64,000 bases of DNA from an uncultured Opitutia bacterium (GCA_903862955.1 CAIPAH010000003.1:232045-296044); one strand, 5' to 3'. Positions 34,883 through 42,787 are shown, counted from the stretch's first letter. The notes: generated by a model from the letters alone, not told the origin. Made by a program: numbers and translations.

Positions 34883-35635
34883 TCAAAATGGGTTTTCCGT
34901 GGCGATGAATTCCCACGGCAGGTGGAATTTGCGGGCGAGCTCCGCGGCGAGCGCCTGCACGGCGTGGACTTCCGTCGCGTAGTGGCCGCAGCAGTAGAGG
35001 TTCAGCTTCTGCTCCTGCGCCTGGTTGAAATGCTCCTCCCGCAACTCGCCCGTCACGAGCGTGTCGACGCCCGCCGGTCGCAACTCCGGCACCGCGCTGC
35101 GTCCGCTGCCGCTGCAGAACGCGATGTGGTGCGGCGCGGTTGAGCCGTATTCGACGGCGACGACGCGCGGGTAGAGCGCCTCGAGTTTCCGACGCAAGGC
35201 GGCGCGGCGGAGCCGGCTGGGGGCGATGAAGCTGATGGGCGTGCCCGCGAGGCTCAGGAAACGGCGCCGCGGCGTGAGGCCGAGCTGGCGGGCGAGCAGG
35301 GCGTTGTTGCCCAGCTGCGGGTGGGCATCGAGGGGAAGGTGACTGGAGTAGACGGCGCAGTTGCCACGCTTGAGCGGTGCCACGCGGTGCCGGATCGGGC
35401 CGTCGAGGCGATGCGGCATGTCCCAGAACATGCCATGGTGGACGATCAGGAAATCGACGCCGGCTGCCACCGCGAGCTGGAAGGGCACGAGGCCGGCGTC
35501 GACGGCGGCGCCGATTTTCGTGACGCGGCCGTCGTTCTTGAATTGGAGTCCGTTGTAGGCGCCACGGAAATCCTTGAATCCCGCGCGGTTCGTGCGGCGG
35601 TCGCAGTAGGTGACGAGGTCAGCGAGCTTGGTCAT
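34883..35635 (-). CDS. Nif3-like dinuclear metal-centre protein (YbgI/GTP cyclohydrolase-I type 2 family)
   Basis: A 250-residue protein. Metal-ligand motifs of the Nif3 family are visible: GLQFKNDGRVTKIGAAVDAG, FLIVHHGMFWD, YSSHLPLDAHPQLGNNALLA, FCSGSGRSAVP and the C-terminal YCCGHYATEVHAVQALA. The family forms hexameric toroids with two metals per subunit; its biochemical role is not settled. Its 5' end overlaps the type III PKS gene by 17 bases, so it is translated from the same message. The start at 35635 gives the usual N-terminus. Confidence 0.85.
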   Translation of the reverse strand: MTKLADLVTYCDRRTNRAGFKDFRGAYNGLQFKNDGRVTKIGAAVDAGLVPFQLAVAAGVDFLIVHHGMFWDMPHRLDGPIRHRVAPLKRGNCAVYSSHLPLDAHPQLGNNALLARQLGLTPRRRFLSLAGTPISFIAPSRLRRAALRRKLEALYPRVVAVEYGSTAPHHIAFCSGSGRSAVPELRPAGVDTLVTGELREEHFNQAQEQKLNLYCCGHYATEVHAVQALAAELARKFHLPWEFIATENPF

Positions 35636-36668
35636 GGCTGGGGCCGAGGCGGCAGCTATGTGCGCTAAAGCCTGCCCCAAAACTCACGAGCCAAAAATCT
35701 CCGCTGGCATCGGGGCGCGCGGTCTTCAGCGCCTCCTCCAAGGCGAAGAGCACGGACGGACTGCTCATGTTGCCATTGGCGGCCAAGGTGCGCGTGCTCG
35801 CATCAAGCGAGTGGGGCGCGACGACGGGCGCGATCGCCTCGAGCACATCGCGACCGCCCGGATGCGCCACGACGCCGGAAACGGGGCGCGGTCCGCGATC
35901 GGCCCAGAGTTTGCCGACGGCGGCGGCGGCGAGTTCGGGCACGGAGCGATGGAGAAGATTGCGGAGCTTGCCGTCGCGCTGCTCGAACCGGAGTTTATCG
36001 CGGTCGGCGGGCAGGTGAAGCGTGTTGAAGTCGAAGGCGCGCAGGCCGGTGGGCCCGGGCGTCGCGCGCCAAATCGTGGCTGCGGCGCCATCGCTGAACA
36101 GGCAGGCGCTGATGAGGACGCCGGGATCGTCGTCGAGGTAGAACGCGGCAGAACAGATTTCCACCGCGACGCACGCAACGGTGGCGTTGGGTTGCGCGGC
36201 GAGGATGTGGCTGGCGGCGCGGAGCGTGGGAATCGCCGCACCGCAGCCGAGGCCGACGAGGTCCTGCAGGAAGGCGTTGGGCTGCAGGCCGAGTTGCTCG
36301 GCGACGTAGCTGGTCACACCGGGGCAGAGATACCCGCTGCAGGTGCAGATGAGCAACGCATCGAGTTCGGCGGGTTTGAAGCCGGCCTGAGTGAGCGCGG
36401 CGGTGAGGGCGCGTCCGGCGAGTTTCGGGGCTTCGGCGCGGAAGATGGTGTTGAGCTGGTCGGCGGTCAGGTCGAAGACGTGCTCGATGTCGGGTGCGGC
36501 AAAGTGCCGGTTGGCGATGCCGTGTTCGCCGCGCAGGATGGTTTGCAGGATGAGCATCGAGCGCTTCTTGAGGCGCGACCGGACGTTGGAGCGCTGCGCG
36601 AGTTCCCAGCACTCGGCCTGGGTGAAGGTCGCGGGCGGAACGGCGGTGGCGAGGGCGTGGAGATGCAT
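35619..36668 (-). CDS. Type III polyketide synthase (chalcone/stilbene synthase family)
   Basis: A 349-residue ketosynthase. The catalytic triad is Cys142 in GLGCGAAIPTLR, His269 in VVAHPGGRDVLEA and Asn300 in ANGNMSSPS. The N-terminus YTP-less start MHLHALATAVPPATFTQAEC and the C-terminal LVSFGAGFSAH are typical of bacterial alkylresorcinol or alkylpyrone synthases. Such enzymes extend a fatty acyl starter with malonyl-CoA and cyclise it to a phenol or pyrone. Immediately upstream are an FAD oxidoreductase (2-base gap) and a methyltransferase, a combination like the Streptomyces srs phenolic-lipid genes. Confidence 0.92.
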   Translation of the reverse strand: MHLHALATAVPPATFTQAECWELAQRSNVRSRLKKRSMLILQTILRGEHGIANRHFAAPDIEHVFDLTADQLNTIFRAEAPKLAGRALTAALTQAGFKPAELDALLICTCSGYLCPGVTSYVAEQLGLQPNAFLQDLVGLGCGAAIPTLRAASHILAAQPNATVACVAVEICSAAFYLDDDPGVLISACLFSDGAAATIWRATPGPTGLRAFDFNTLHLPADRDKLRFEQRDGKLRNLLHRSVPELAAAAVGKLWADRGPRPVSGVVAHPGGRDVLEAIAPVVAPHSLDASTRTLAANGNMSSPSVLFALEEALKTARPDASGDFWLVSFGAGFSAHSCRLGPSHDQAR

Positions 36669-36670
36669 GC

Positions 36671-37690
36671 TCAGTGAAGCAAAGCGTAGAGTGGGCGGAG
36701 CGGAAGGAGCCGGGCGCGGCTGAGTCGGGAAAGCCAGCGCTGCCCGCCCGGTTGAAGCAAATACGGATGCAGGATCGCGGCGGAGGCCAGTCGCAGGCGG
36801 AAGCGGCGGCGCAGTGCGCGGTCGCACGCGAGGCAGGTGGTGCGCCAGGTGGCCTCGCCGCGCGCGTAGGCGAGGAGCGGGTCGAGGACCGCCTCGGCAC
36901 TTTGGAACGCCATGGCCATGCCGTTGCCGGTGAAAGGCGGAATCATCGCGCAGGCGTCGCCGAGTTGCACACGATCAGAGGTGGGAACGCGGCGATCGAA
37001 GCCCACGGCCGCCACCGCGCAGAAGGAATCCGCGTCCAGATCCGCCACGGCAATGCGATCGGCCACGGTCGTGAGCCCGGCGGCTTGCAGATAGCCCAGC
37101 AGCAGGTCCGAACCCCGGCTGCAAAGTTCGTGGCGATGGAAAAGGCCGCAAATGTTGGCCATGCCATCCTCGACGCGGGTGAGGCCGACGTAGGCCTGCT
37201 GTCCGAGGTGGAGTTCGAGATCGCGGGTGAGCGCCAGGTTGCGCGCGTGGATCTTTAGACCGAGCCACGCGGACCGGCTCCGGCGACGTCCCGTGGCGAA
37301 AATCCGCCCGGCCGATGCGACGGGATCGGTCACGCGGGTGTGGGTTTGCAAGCTTCCGCCCGATTCCTGGAAGGCGGCGGCGAGGCGCGCATCAAGCACG
37401 AACCGGCTGAGGCCCAGCGCGGGTGAGGGCAGGCGCTGGATGCGCACGTGGGCGTCCCGCAGGAACCATGCGACCTCGCGGTGGCGGAGGGCGTCGGCGA
37501 GGATCGGCGTGAGTCCGAGGCGGGCCACGGTGCTGGCGGTCAGACCAGTAATGAATTCGCCGCACACGCGATGCCGGGGGTAGTCTCCGGCCTCGAAGAC
37601 CGTCACGGCCACGCCGGCCCGGCTCAGGGCGGTGCCGAGGGCGAGTCCGGCGAGACCGCCGCCGACGATTTCAATCGGGCGCGTCGTCAT
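36671..37690 (-). CDS. FAD-dependent oxidoreductase (monooxygenase/geranylgeranyl-reductase type)
   Basis: A 339-residue flavoprotein. The N-terminal FAD fingerprint is IEIVGGGLAGLALGTALSRA with VFEAGDYPRHRVCGEFI; the second FAD motif is LGDACAMIPPFTGNGMAMAF. The PRxRVCGE segment is typical of the group containing geranylgeranyl reductases and PKS-linked hydroxylases. In phenolic-lipid clusters a flavoprotein hydroxylates the ring after methylation. It lies between the methyltransferase (4-base overlap) and type III PKS genes. Confidence 0.87.
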   Translation of the reverse strand: MTTRPIEIVGGGLAGLALGTALSRAGVAVTVFEAGDYPRHRVCGEFITGLTASTVARLGLTPILADALRHREVAWFLRDAHVRIQRLPSPALGLSRFVLDARLAAAFQESGGSLQTHTRVTDPVASAGRIFATGRRRSRSAWLGLKIHARNLALTRDLELHLGQQAYVGLTRVEDGMANICGLFHRHELCSRGSDLLLGYLQAAGLTTVADRIAVADLDADSFCAVAAVGFDRRVPTSDRVQLGDACAMIPPFTGNGMAMAFQSAEAVLDPLLAYARGEATWRTTCLACDRALRRRFRLRLASAAILHPYLLQPGGQRWLSRLSRARLLPLRPLYALLH

Positions 37691-38331
37691 GAACGGCGGA
37701 CGGCAATCATGCGATATGCGCCGAGCGCGGTGGTCGAGCAGTGGACATTCCAATCGGCGGAGGTGAGTCCCAACGCGCGAGGCAGTTCGTCGTTACAAAA
37801 ACCGGCGGCAATGCTGACATGGGCATCATGCAAGCTGACATGATTGGCGCCCATAAGTGGCCCAAACAGGCGATAAAATGTTTGGGACAGCGTCCGGCGC
37901 ACGGGCTCACAGGCGAGGATGACGCGGGCGCTCGCCCGCAGTTGGGCGCCGAGCGCGCCCAGATTGTCGTCCGAAAACTGATGGAAGATCAGGTTGCCGA
38001 GGAAGACGGGATAGTCTCCGTAACCCACAAAATTCTGGAGATCGGCCCGATGCCAGCGCCGGTTCGCCGGCCACGTCGTCGGCGTCGGCCAGAGGTCGAG
38101 GGCGTCCACGGCAATCCCACGGTCGGCCAAGCTCCCGGCGAGTTCGCCGGTGCCGGCGCCGAGTTCCAAGGCAATTTCCCCGGGGCGAAGCAAGGGCGGC
38201 AGCTTGCGGGCGAACCAGCGATAGTTGCCCATGAGGCGGTTGATCCGCTGGAGATCACGGCGGTTGTGCTGGGCATCCGGATGGTCGGGCGGGAGCGAGT
38301 CGAGCAGCTCGGGCTGAAGGATGCGGGGCAT
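37687..38331 (-). CDS. SAM-dependent methyltransferase of the type III PKS cluster
   Basis: A 214-residue class I methyltransferase. The SAM loop is IALELGAGTGELAGSLADRG, followed by VDALDLWPTP and an acceptor-side region FLGNLIFHQFSDDNLGAL. It is the first gene of the cluster and its stop overlaps the start of the FAD oxidoreductase (ATGA). In comparable clusters the methyltransferase O- or C-methylates the type III PKS product, and that is the likely role. The ATG at 38331 is chosen because an upstream start adds only a polar stretch. Confidence 0.82.
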   Translation of the reverse strand: MPRILQPELLDSLPPDHPDAQHNRRDLQRINRLMGNYRWFARKLPPLLRPGEIALELGAGTGELAGSLADRGIAVDALDLWPTPTTWPANRRWHRADLQNFVGYGDYPVFLGNLIFHQFSDDNLGALGAQLRASARVILACEPVRRTLSQTFYRLFGPLMGANHVSLHDAHVSIAAGFCNDELPRALGLTSADWNVHCSTTALGAYRMIAVRRS

Positions 38332-38388
38332 GGGTTGAGACGAAGATTGCCCGCGTCGCGGGGGCTGTCCAGAGTCGCGGCGATTTAT

Positions 38389-38865
38389 ATGACCCAAGAC
38401 GAACCCAGCGCCGTGGACCTGATTGCCGCCGCGGCGGAAAAATTTCCGGGGCGTCCCTCGTGGGACGAGTATTTCATGGCCACCGCGGTGTTGATGTCCA
38501 CGCGCTCAAATTGCGAGCGGCTGCATGTTGGCTGCGTGATCGTGACGGGCGGCGCGCGCAAGAACCGCCTGGTGGCCGCCGGCTACAACGGCAATTTGCC
38601 CGGTACGCCGCATGTGACGCGCGTGCGGGATGGACATGAGCAGGGGACGGTGCATGCCGAGCAGAACGCCGTGGCGGATGCCGCGCGGCGCGGCAGTGCG
38701 GTCGAGGGCTGCGTGGCGTATGTGACGCATTATCCCTGCATCAACTGCGCGAAGATCATGGCCGCGGCTGGCATTGCGGAGGTGCGCTACCGGCTCGATT
38801 ACATGAATGACCCGCTGGTCGCGCCCGTGCTGGCGGAGGCCGGGGTGAAGATCCTGCAGCTCTAG
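38389..38865 (+). CDS. dCMP deaminase-like zinc deaminase
   Basis: A 158-residue cytidine-deaminase-fold protein. The zinc motifs are TVHAEQNAVADA (HAE) and YPCINCAKIMA (PCxxC), with WDEYFMATAVLMSTRS and GYNGNLPGTPH typical of dCMP deaminase/ComEB. It would convert dCMP to dUMP for thymidylate synthesis. The start is 57 bases from the divergent methyltransferase gene. It is followed 16 bases later by yqgE, so the two probably share a transcript. Confidence 0.88.
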   Translation: MTQDEPSAVDLIAAAAEKFPGRPSWDEYFMATAVLMSTRSNCERLHVGCVIVTGGARKNRLVAAGYNGNLPGTPHVTRVRDGHEQGTVHAEQNAVADAARRGSAVEGCVAYVTHYPCINCAKIMAAAGIAEVRYRLDYMNDPLVAPVLAEAGVKILQL

Positions 38866-38881
38866 ACATAGGACTTGAGTC

Positions 38882-39436
38882 ATGCGCGAACGTCGCAAAA
38901 CCACCAAGCAGAGTATCGCAGGTTCGTTGCTGCTGGCGCATCCTGCGATGAAGGACCCGAATTTCCGGCGGACGGTGGTGCTGATGTCGGCGCACAATGC
39001 CGATGGTGCGATGGGTGTCGTGATGAACCGTCCGCTGGGCAAGCGGCTGGGTGAGCTGAACGGCGAGTTTGCGCTGGGCGCGCTCGGCGCGGTGCCGGTG
39101 TTTTCGGGCGGGCCGGTGCAGCCCAAGCAGCTGCTGCTGGTGGCGTGGCAGGATCGCGAGGATGGATTTCAGCTGCATTTCGGCATCGAGCCGGACAAGG
39201 CCATCCAGCTCGCCAGCGAAACGGGCGCGCAGGTGCGGGCCTATCTCGGCTATTCGGGCTGGTCGCGCGGGCAGCTGGAAAACGAATTGAAGCACAACAC
39301 GTGGGTCGTGGCTGACATCCCGGGCGATTTGCTGGAGCATTCGCAGGATGACAGCCTGTGGCGCACCGTGCTCAGCGCGATGAGCGAGGAGTGGCGGCTG
39401 CTGGCGGGCGAGCCTGACGACCCGAGCCGGAACTGA
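38882..39436 (+). CDS. YqgE/AlgH family protein (DUF179)
   Basis: A 184-residue protein with the DUF179 pattern: AGSLLLAHPAMKDPNFRRTV, MGVVMNRPLGKRL, PVFSGGPVQPKQLLLV and YLGYSGWSRGQLENEL. The family has a unique alpha/beta fold; AlgH was once linked to alginate regulation in Pseudomonas but its activity is unknown. It follows the deaminase gene and precedes a repeat-rich intergenic stretch. Confidence 0.9.
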   Translation: MRERRKTTKQSIAGSLLLAHPAMKDPNFRRTVVLMSAHNADGAMGVVMNRPLGKRLGELNGEFALGALGAVPVFSGGPVQPKQLLLVAWQDREDGFQLHFGIEPDKAIQLASETGAQVRAYLGYSGWSRGQLENELKHNTWVVADIPGDLLEHSQDDSLWRTVLSAMSEEWRLLAGEPDDPSRN

Positions 39437-39455
39437 GGCGCGGAGATGAGGATGG

Positions 39456-39528
39456 TTTAGCCGGAAGCCAGGAAACCAGGAACCAGACGCGGAGGCATCG
39501 ATTCTTGGCTTCCTGGCTTCCGGCTTAA
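39456..39528. repeat. Solo hairpin of the AGCCGGAAGCCAGGAA repeat family
   Basis: The left arm (39456-39482) and right arm (39504-39528) are inverted copies sharing the core AGCCGGAAGCCAGGAA, separated by about 21 bases. The left arm is identical over 27 bases to the right boundary repeat of the GxxExxY unit at 47365-47391 (in inverse orientation). The copy lies 19 bases after yqgE and contains no gene. Confidence 0.8.
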
Positions 39529-39726
39529 TTCGTAAACGCCGGGAATGGGGCTTCTGGCTGGTCCCTAGGGCACTAGGGCCATGTGGGGTAGGCGGTTAGG
39601 GTCCAATGATTTTTCTTTCCGTTTGCGGCGCTGACTAGGGCTTCGCTTCCTTGAGGCATGCTCCTTCAAGCGAACAAATATCATCAGGTGTCCGGGAAAG
39701 TTGGCGTGGCGGAATTCTCCGCTCAG

Positions 39727-39912
39727 ATGAATTGGATCCCCTTGGAAAAGCAGTATCCCGAGGCGGACGAACATGTGCTGGTCAAGATGGACGACGGCGC
39801 CGTGGAAATCGGCTATTGGGACGCGACCCGCGCCGGCTGGAGTCACAGCCCGTTCGAGCGCTGGGGCATGCCCGTCGCGTGGGCGGCGCTGCCGCCCCAA
39901 TACAAGGCCTGA
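39727..39912 (+). CDS. Small DUF551-like protein
   Basis: A 61-residue protein, NWIPLEKQYPEADEHVLVKM then AVEIGYWD and WGMPVAWAALP. The pattern (W at the start, PEAxxxVLV, YWD, a W-rich end) resembles DUF551, a small domain common in phages and bacteria and of unknown function. An in-frame ATG at 39658 would add 23 residues without conserved pattern. It is flanked by two different palindromic repeats and transcribed alone. Confidence 0.6.
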   Translation: MNWIPLEKQYPEADEHVLVKMDDGAVEIGYWDATRAGWSHSPFERWGMPVAWAALPPQYKA

Positions 39913-39932
39913 GGGACTGGGCAGGTTCGGTT

Positions 39933-39994
39933 GTAGGTCGGGGTTTATCCCCGATACGGCCTTGAGGATATCGGGCGTAAAGCCCGACCTACGA
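39933..39994. repeat. REP-like palindrome (GTAGGTCGGG type)
   Basis: GTAGGTCGGGGTTTATCCCC from 39933 is mirrored by an arm ending AAGCCCGACCTAC near 39992, with a short central spacer. The arms differ at a few positions. This word is typical of dispersed intergenic palindromes in several bacterial phyla. No gene is associated. Confidence 0.75.
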
Positions 39995-40070
39995 GGGGGC
40001 TGGCCGGGGCATGGGTCGACTTGGCTGTGCCGGATTTTCGCGCTGGGACACTACCAGCCGGACATTTCGG

Positions 40071-40099
40071 TTGACAGGGGTTGGGGTGGCCTCTGTTTT
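40071..40099 (+). promoter_or_regulatory. Candidate sigma70-type promoter of rpmJ-rpmE
   Basis: A consensus -35 box TTGACA at 40071-40076 is followed after 17 bases by a weak -10 box TGTTTT at 40094-40099. It lies just upstream of the bL36 start at 40110, so the leader would be very short. The -35 match is strong and the -10 match poor. Confidence 0.4.
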
Positions 40100-40109
40100 G
40101 ACCCCTTTT

Positions 40110-40235
40110 ATGAAAGTCGTTTCCTCCATTAAATCCGCCAAGAAGCGTCACCCGGCCTGCCAGGTCGTGCGTCGCAAGGGCAAAATCTACGTCATCAACA
40201 AGGTCGAGCCGCGCTACAAGGCTCGGCAGGGCTGA
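40110..40235 (+). CDS. rpmJ: Large ribosomal subunit protein bL36 (cysteine-poor form)
   Basis: A 41-residue protein: [20 protein letters not shown], then [20 protein letters not shown]. This is the longer bL36 variant. It keeps one Cys and lacks the four zinc ligands of the classic form, so it should not need zinc. It precedes a zinc-free bL31 by 18 bases. In other bacteria such cysteine-free copies are induced under zinc limitation by Zur; whether these are the only copies here cannot be seen. Confidence 0.9.
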   Translation: MKVVSSIKSAKKRHPACQVVRRKGKIYVINKVEPRYKARQG

Positions 40236-40253
40236 TCCAACCACTCCATCCCC

Positions 40254-40505
40254 GTGAAAGCCGAAGGCCATCCCACTCTCAACAACGTCTGCTACCTCGA
40301 CATCGGTACCGGCCGTCGTTTCCTCACCCGTTCCACCATGAAGTCCGCCCGCAAGGAGCAGATCGATGGTGTGGAATACTTCGTCGTCCCGCGCGACGTG
40401 ACCATGGATTCGCATCCCGCCTACACCGGCGAGAAGCGCCTCGTGGACACGGCCGGCCGCGTCGAGAAGTTCACGTCGAAGTTCAAGCGCTCGTCCAAGA
40501 AGTAA
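40254..40505 (+). CDS. rpmE: Large ribosomal subunit protein bL31, type B (zinc-free)
   Basis: An 83-residue protein from a GTG start. Type B pattern: HPTLNNVCYLDIGTGRRFLT, STMKSARKE, YFVVPRDVTMDSHPAYTGEK, ending in a basic tail. It has no CxxC zinc pair. It forms a two-gene unit with bL36 and is followed by an intrinsic terminator. The nucleotides before the start are pyrimidine-rich with no Shine-Dalgarno-like purine run. Confidence 0.92.
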   Translation: MKAEGHPTLNNVCYLDIGTGRRFLTRSTMKSARKEQIDGVEYFVVPRDVTMDSHPAYTGEKRLVDTAGRVEKFTSKFKRSSKK

Positions 40506-40533
40506 GCGCGTTTGCTTCGGTTCGTCTTTGAAG

Positions 40534-40564
40534 CCCTCCCGGTGAAAGCCGCGGAGGGTTTTTT
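40534..40564 (+). terminator. Intrinsic terminator of rpmJ-rpmE
   Basis: CCCTCC at 40534-40539 pairs with GGAGGG at 40553-40558, with additional GC pairing inside the loop, followed by six T residues. It lies 28 bases after the bL31 stop. Confidence 0.85.
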
Positions 40565-40581
40565 GTGGGTCGAGGTCGGGA

Positions 40582-40640
40582 GTAGCGCAGGCGTCCCCGC
40601 CGGCGTCTGCGATCGGAGCAGGCGGGACGCCTGCGCTACG
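40582..40640. repeat. REP-like palindrome (GTAGCGCAGGCGTCCC type)
   Basis: GTAGCGCAGGCGTCCCCGCC at 40582-40601 is the near-exact inverse of GGCGGGACGCCTGCGCTACG at 40621-40640, with a 19-base GC-rich spacer. It lies between the bL31 terminator and serB and encodes nothing. Confidence 0.78.
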
Positions 40641-40693
40641 CCAACCAATCTTTTTGTTGGCAGACGGTTCCCCGCACTGGCTGTATCGCTGGC

Positions 40694-41335
40694 ATGCCCG
40701 GCCCCAAGCTGATCTGCTTCGACTGCGACAGCACGCTGAGCGCCATTGAAGGCGTCGACGAGCTGGCCCGGCTGCGCGGTCCCGCCGTGCTGGGTCGCGT
40801 GGAGCAGATGACCAATGACGCGATGGAAGGGCTTGTGCCCCTCGAAAGTGTGTTTGGGCGGCGCTTGGAGATCATAGAACCGCGGGCGGAGGATGTCGCA
40901 GCGGTGGGACAGCGTTACGTCGAGACCGTCGAACCGACGGCGCGCGAGACGATCGCGAAGCTGGTCACGTGGGGCTGGACGCCGGTGATCGTGAGCGGCG
41001 GGTTTTCGCAGGCGATTTGGCCGCTGGCGGATTTTCTCGGGGTGGCGCGGGTGGAGGCGGTCGGATTGAAATTTACGGTGGATGGAAATTACGGCGGATA
41101 CGATGCGTCGTTTCCCACGACGCGCTCGGGCGGAAAGCCGGAGGTCATCGCGGCGCTGCGGCGTGAGCTGCAGCCGGCGATCACGGTGATGGTGGGCGAC
41201 GGCGTGAGCGATCTGGAAGCCAAGCCGGTGGTGGATCGGTTCATCGGGTTTGGCCGCTACGTGGTGCGTCCGCGGGTCAAGGCCGAGGCGGCGAGTTTCA
41301 TCCTGTCCCTGGACCAGCTCTTAACCCTGCCATGA
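40694..41335 (+). CDS. serB: Phosphoserine phosphatase-like HAD hydrolase
   Basis: A 213-residue HAD phosphatase. Motif I is CFDCDSTLSAIEG, motif II is PVIVSGGFSQAI, the motif III Lys is in SGGKPEVIAAL and motif IV is VMVGDGVSDLEAKP. EGVDELAR matches the SerB cap region. It hydrolyses phosphoserine in serine synthesis, though related HAD enzymes act on other substrates. Its stop overlaps the start of the antiporter gene. Confidence 0.85.
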   Translation: MPGPKLICFDCDSTLSAIEGVDELARLRGPAVLGRVEQMTNDAMEGLVPLESVFGRRLEIIEPRAEDVAAVGQRYVETVEPTARETIAKLVTWGWTPVIVSGGFSQAIWPLADFLGVARVEAVGLKFTVDGNYGGYDASFPTTRSGGKPEVIAALRRELQPAITVMVGDGVSDLEAKPVVDRFIGFGRYVVRPRVKAEAASFILSLDQLLTLP

Positions 41336-42768
41336 CCGCTGTGCCGACTCCGCCGTTTCCGCTCCCGCTTGAGGCTTATCACCAAAGCGCCCAAGCCGGG
41401 CTCGGCCGCATCTTGCTGGACAGGATCCAGGCGGAGCCGGTCAACCTGGCGGCGACGCTGATTTTCCTGCTCGCGATCATCCACACGTTCATGGCGGGCC
41501 GGATCCGGCACTGGTCACACGACGTGGAGGCGCGGTATCAACGGACCCGGAAGGAGGAAGGGCGCCCGGCCGAGGTGGGCGAGGACGGCGAGCCGGTCGA
41601 GCGGAGTTTCTTCGGGCAAATCCTGCACTTCTTCGGTGAGGTCGAGGCGATCTTCGGCATCTGGGCCGTGGTGCTGGCAGTCGTGATCGTGGGCTGCAAG
41701 GGCCTCGACACCGCGATCAATTATCTGGGGCATAGCGTGAATTACACCGAGGCGATGTTCGTCGTGGTGGTGATGGCGATGGCGGCGACACGGCCGGTGT
41801 TGGACTTGGTGGAGAGCTTGATGCAGCGGGTGGCGTCGCTCGGGAAGGGTTCGCCCGGCGCGTGGTGGCTGGCGACGCTGATCATCGCGCCGGTGCTGGG
41901 CTCGTTCATCACGGAGCCGGCGGCGATGACGATCGCGGCGCTGCTGTTGGCGAAGAAATTCTACGCGCTGAAGCCGAGTCCGCGGCTGATGTATGCGACG
42001 CTGGGGCTCCTGTTCGTGAACATCTCGGTGGGCGGCACGTTCACGCACTTCGCGGCGCCGCCGATCCTGATGGTCGCGGGGCCGTGGCATTGGGGACTGG
42101 CGCACATGGCGGCGAATTTCGGCTGGAAGGCGGGCGTCGGCATCGTGGTGGCGACGCTGCTTTACTACTGGGCGTTTCGCGCGGAGTTCGCGGTGATGAA
42201 GCCGGTGCGGGGCGACGACGAGAAGGATCCGCGCGAACGCGTGCCCTTCTGGGTGGTCGCGACGCATCTGGCGTTCCTGGGCTTTGCGGTCTGGGCGGCG
42301 CACTATCCGGCGATCTTCGTCGGGGCGTTCCTGTTCTTCATCGCCTTCACGCAGGCGACGGCGCACCACCAGACGCCGATCAACCTGGCGTCGCCGGTGC
42401 TCGTCGGTTTTTTCCTCGCCGGTCTGGTAGTGCACGGCGGGCTGCAGGGATGGTGGATCGAGCCGGTGCTCTCGAGTCTCAACGAGCCGAGCCTTTTTCT
42501 GGGCTCGACCGGCCTGACCGCGTTCAACGACAACGCGGCGATCACCTACCTGGCGACGCTGGTGCCGGGGTTCTCGGAGGGCTTCAAATACGCGGTTGTG
42601 GCCGGTGCGGTGACGGGCGGCGGCTTGACCGTGATCGCGAACGCGCCGAATCCCGCCGGTCAGGCGATCCTCGCAAAATACTTTCCCGGCGGCATCTCGC
42701 CCGGCGGCCTGCTGGCCGGTGCGCTGGTTCCCACCGCGATCGTTGGGGCGTGTTTCTGGTGGCTGTGA
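41332..42768 (+). CDS. Putative Na+/H+ antiporter (Na_H_antiport_2-like)
   Basis: A 478-residue membrane protein with about eleven hydrophobic segments. Motifs resembling the putative Na+/H+ antiporter family found in Verrucomicrobia and Chlamydiae are LNEPSLFLGSTGLTAFNDN, APVLGSFITEPAAMTIAALL, SVGGTFTHFAAPPILMVA and NPAGQAILAKYFPGG. Transport activity is predicted, not shown. The first 85 residues include a charged cytoplasmic stretch between the first two helices. Start and serB stop overlap (ATGA). Confidence 0.8.
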   Translation: MTAVPTPPFPLPLEAYHQSAQAGLGRILLDRIQAEPVNLAATLIFLLAIIHTFMAGRIRHWSHDVEARYQRTRKEEGRPAEVGEDGEPVERSFFGQILHFFGEVEAIFGIWAVVLAVVIVGCKGLDTAINYLGHSVNYTEAMFVVVVMAMAATRPVLDLVESLMQRVASLGKGSPGAWWLATLIIAPVLGSFITEPAAMTIAALLLAKKFYALKPSPRLMYATLGLLFVNISVGGTFTHFAAPPILMVAGPWHWGLAHMAANFGWKAGVGIVVATLLYYWAFRAEFAVMKPVRGDDEKDPRERVPFWVVATHLAFLGFAVWAAHYPAIFVGAFLFFIAFTQATAHHQTPINLASPVLVGFFLAGLVVHGGLQGWWIEPVLSSLNEPSLFLGSTGLTAFNDNAAITYLATLVPGFSEGFKYAVVAGAVTGGGLTVIANAPNPAGQAILAKYFPGGISPGGLLAGALVPTAIVGACFWWL

Positions 42769-42769
42769 G

Positions 42770-42787
42770 GCCCGCCTGAACGCGGGC
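42770..42787 (+). terminator. Stem-loop after the antiporter gene (weak terminator candidate)
   Basis: GCCCGC at 42770-42775 pairs with GCGGGC at 42782-42787 over a six-base loop, two bases past the stop. No T-run follows, so intrinsic termination is uncertain; it lies between convergent genes. Confidence 0.3.

Noticed and set aside
39565..39900. A 111-codon minus-strand frame opposite the DUF551-like gene
   Set aside because: The plus-strand frame has the DUF551-like pattern; the minus-strand product has no recognisable features.
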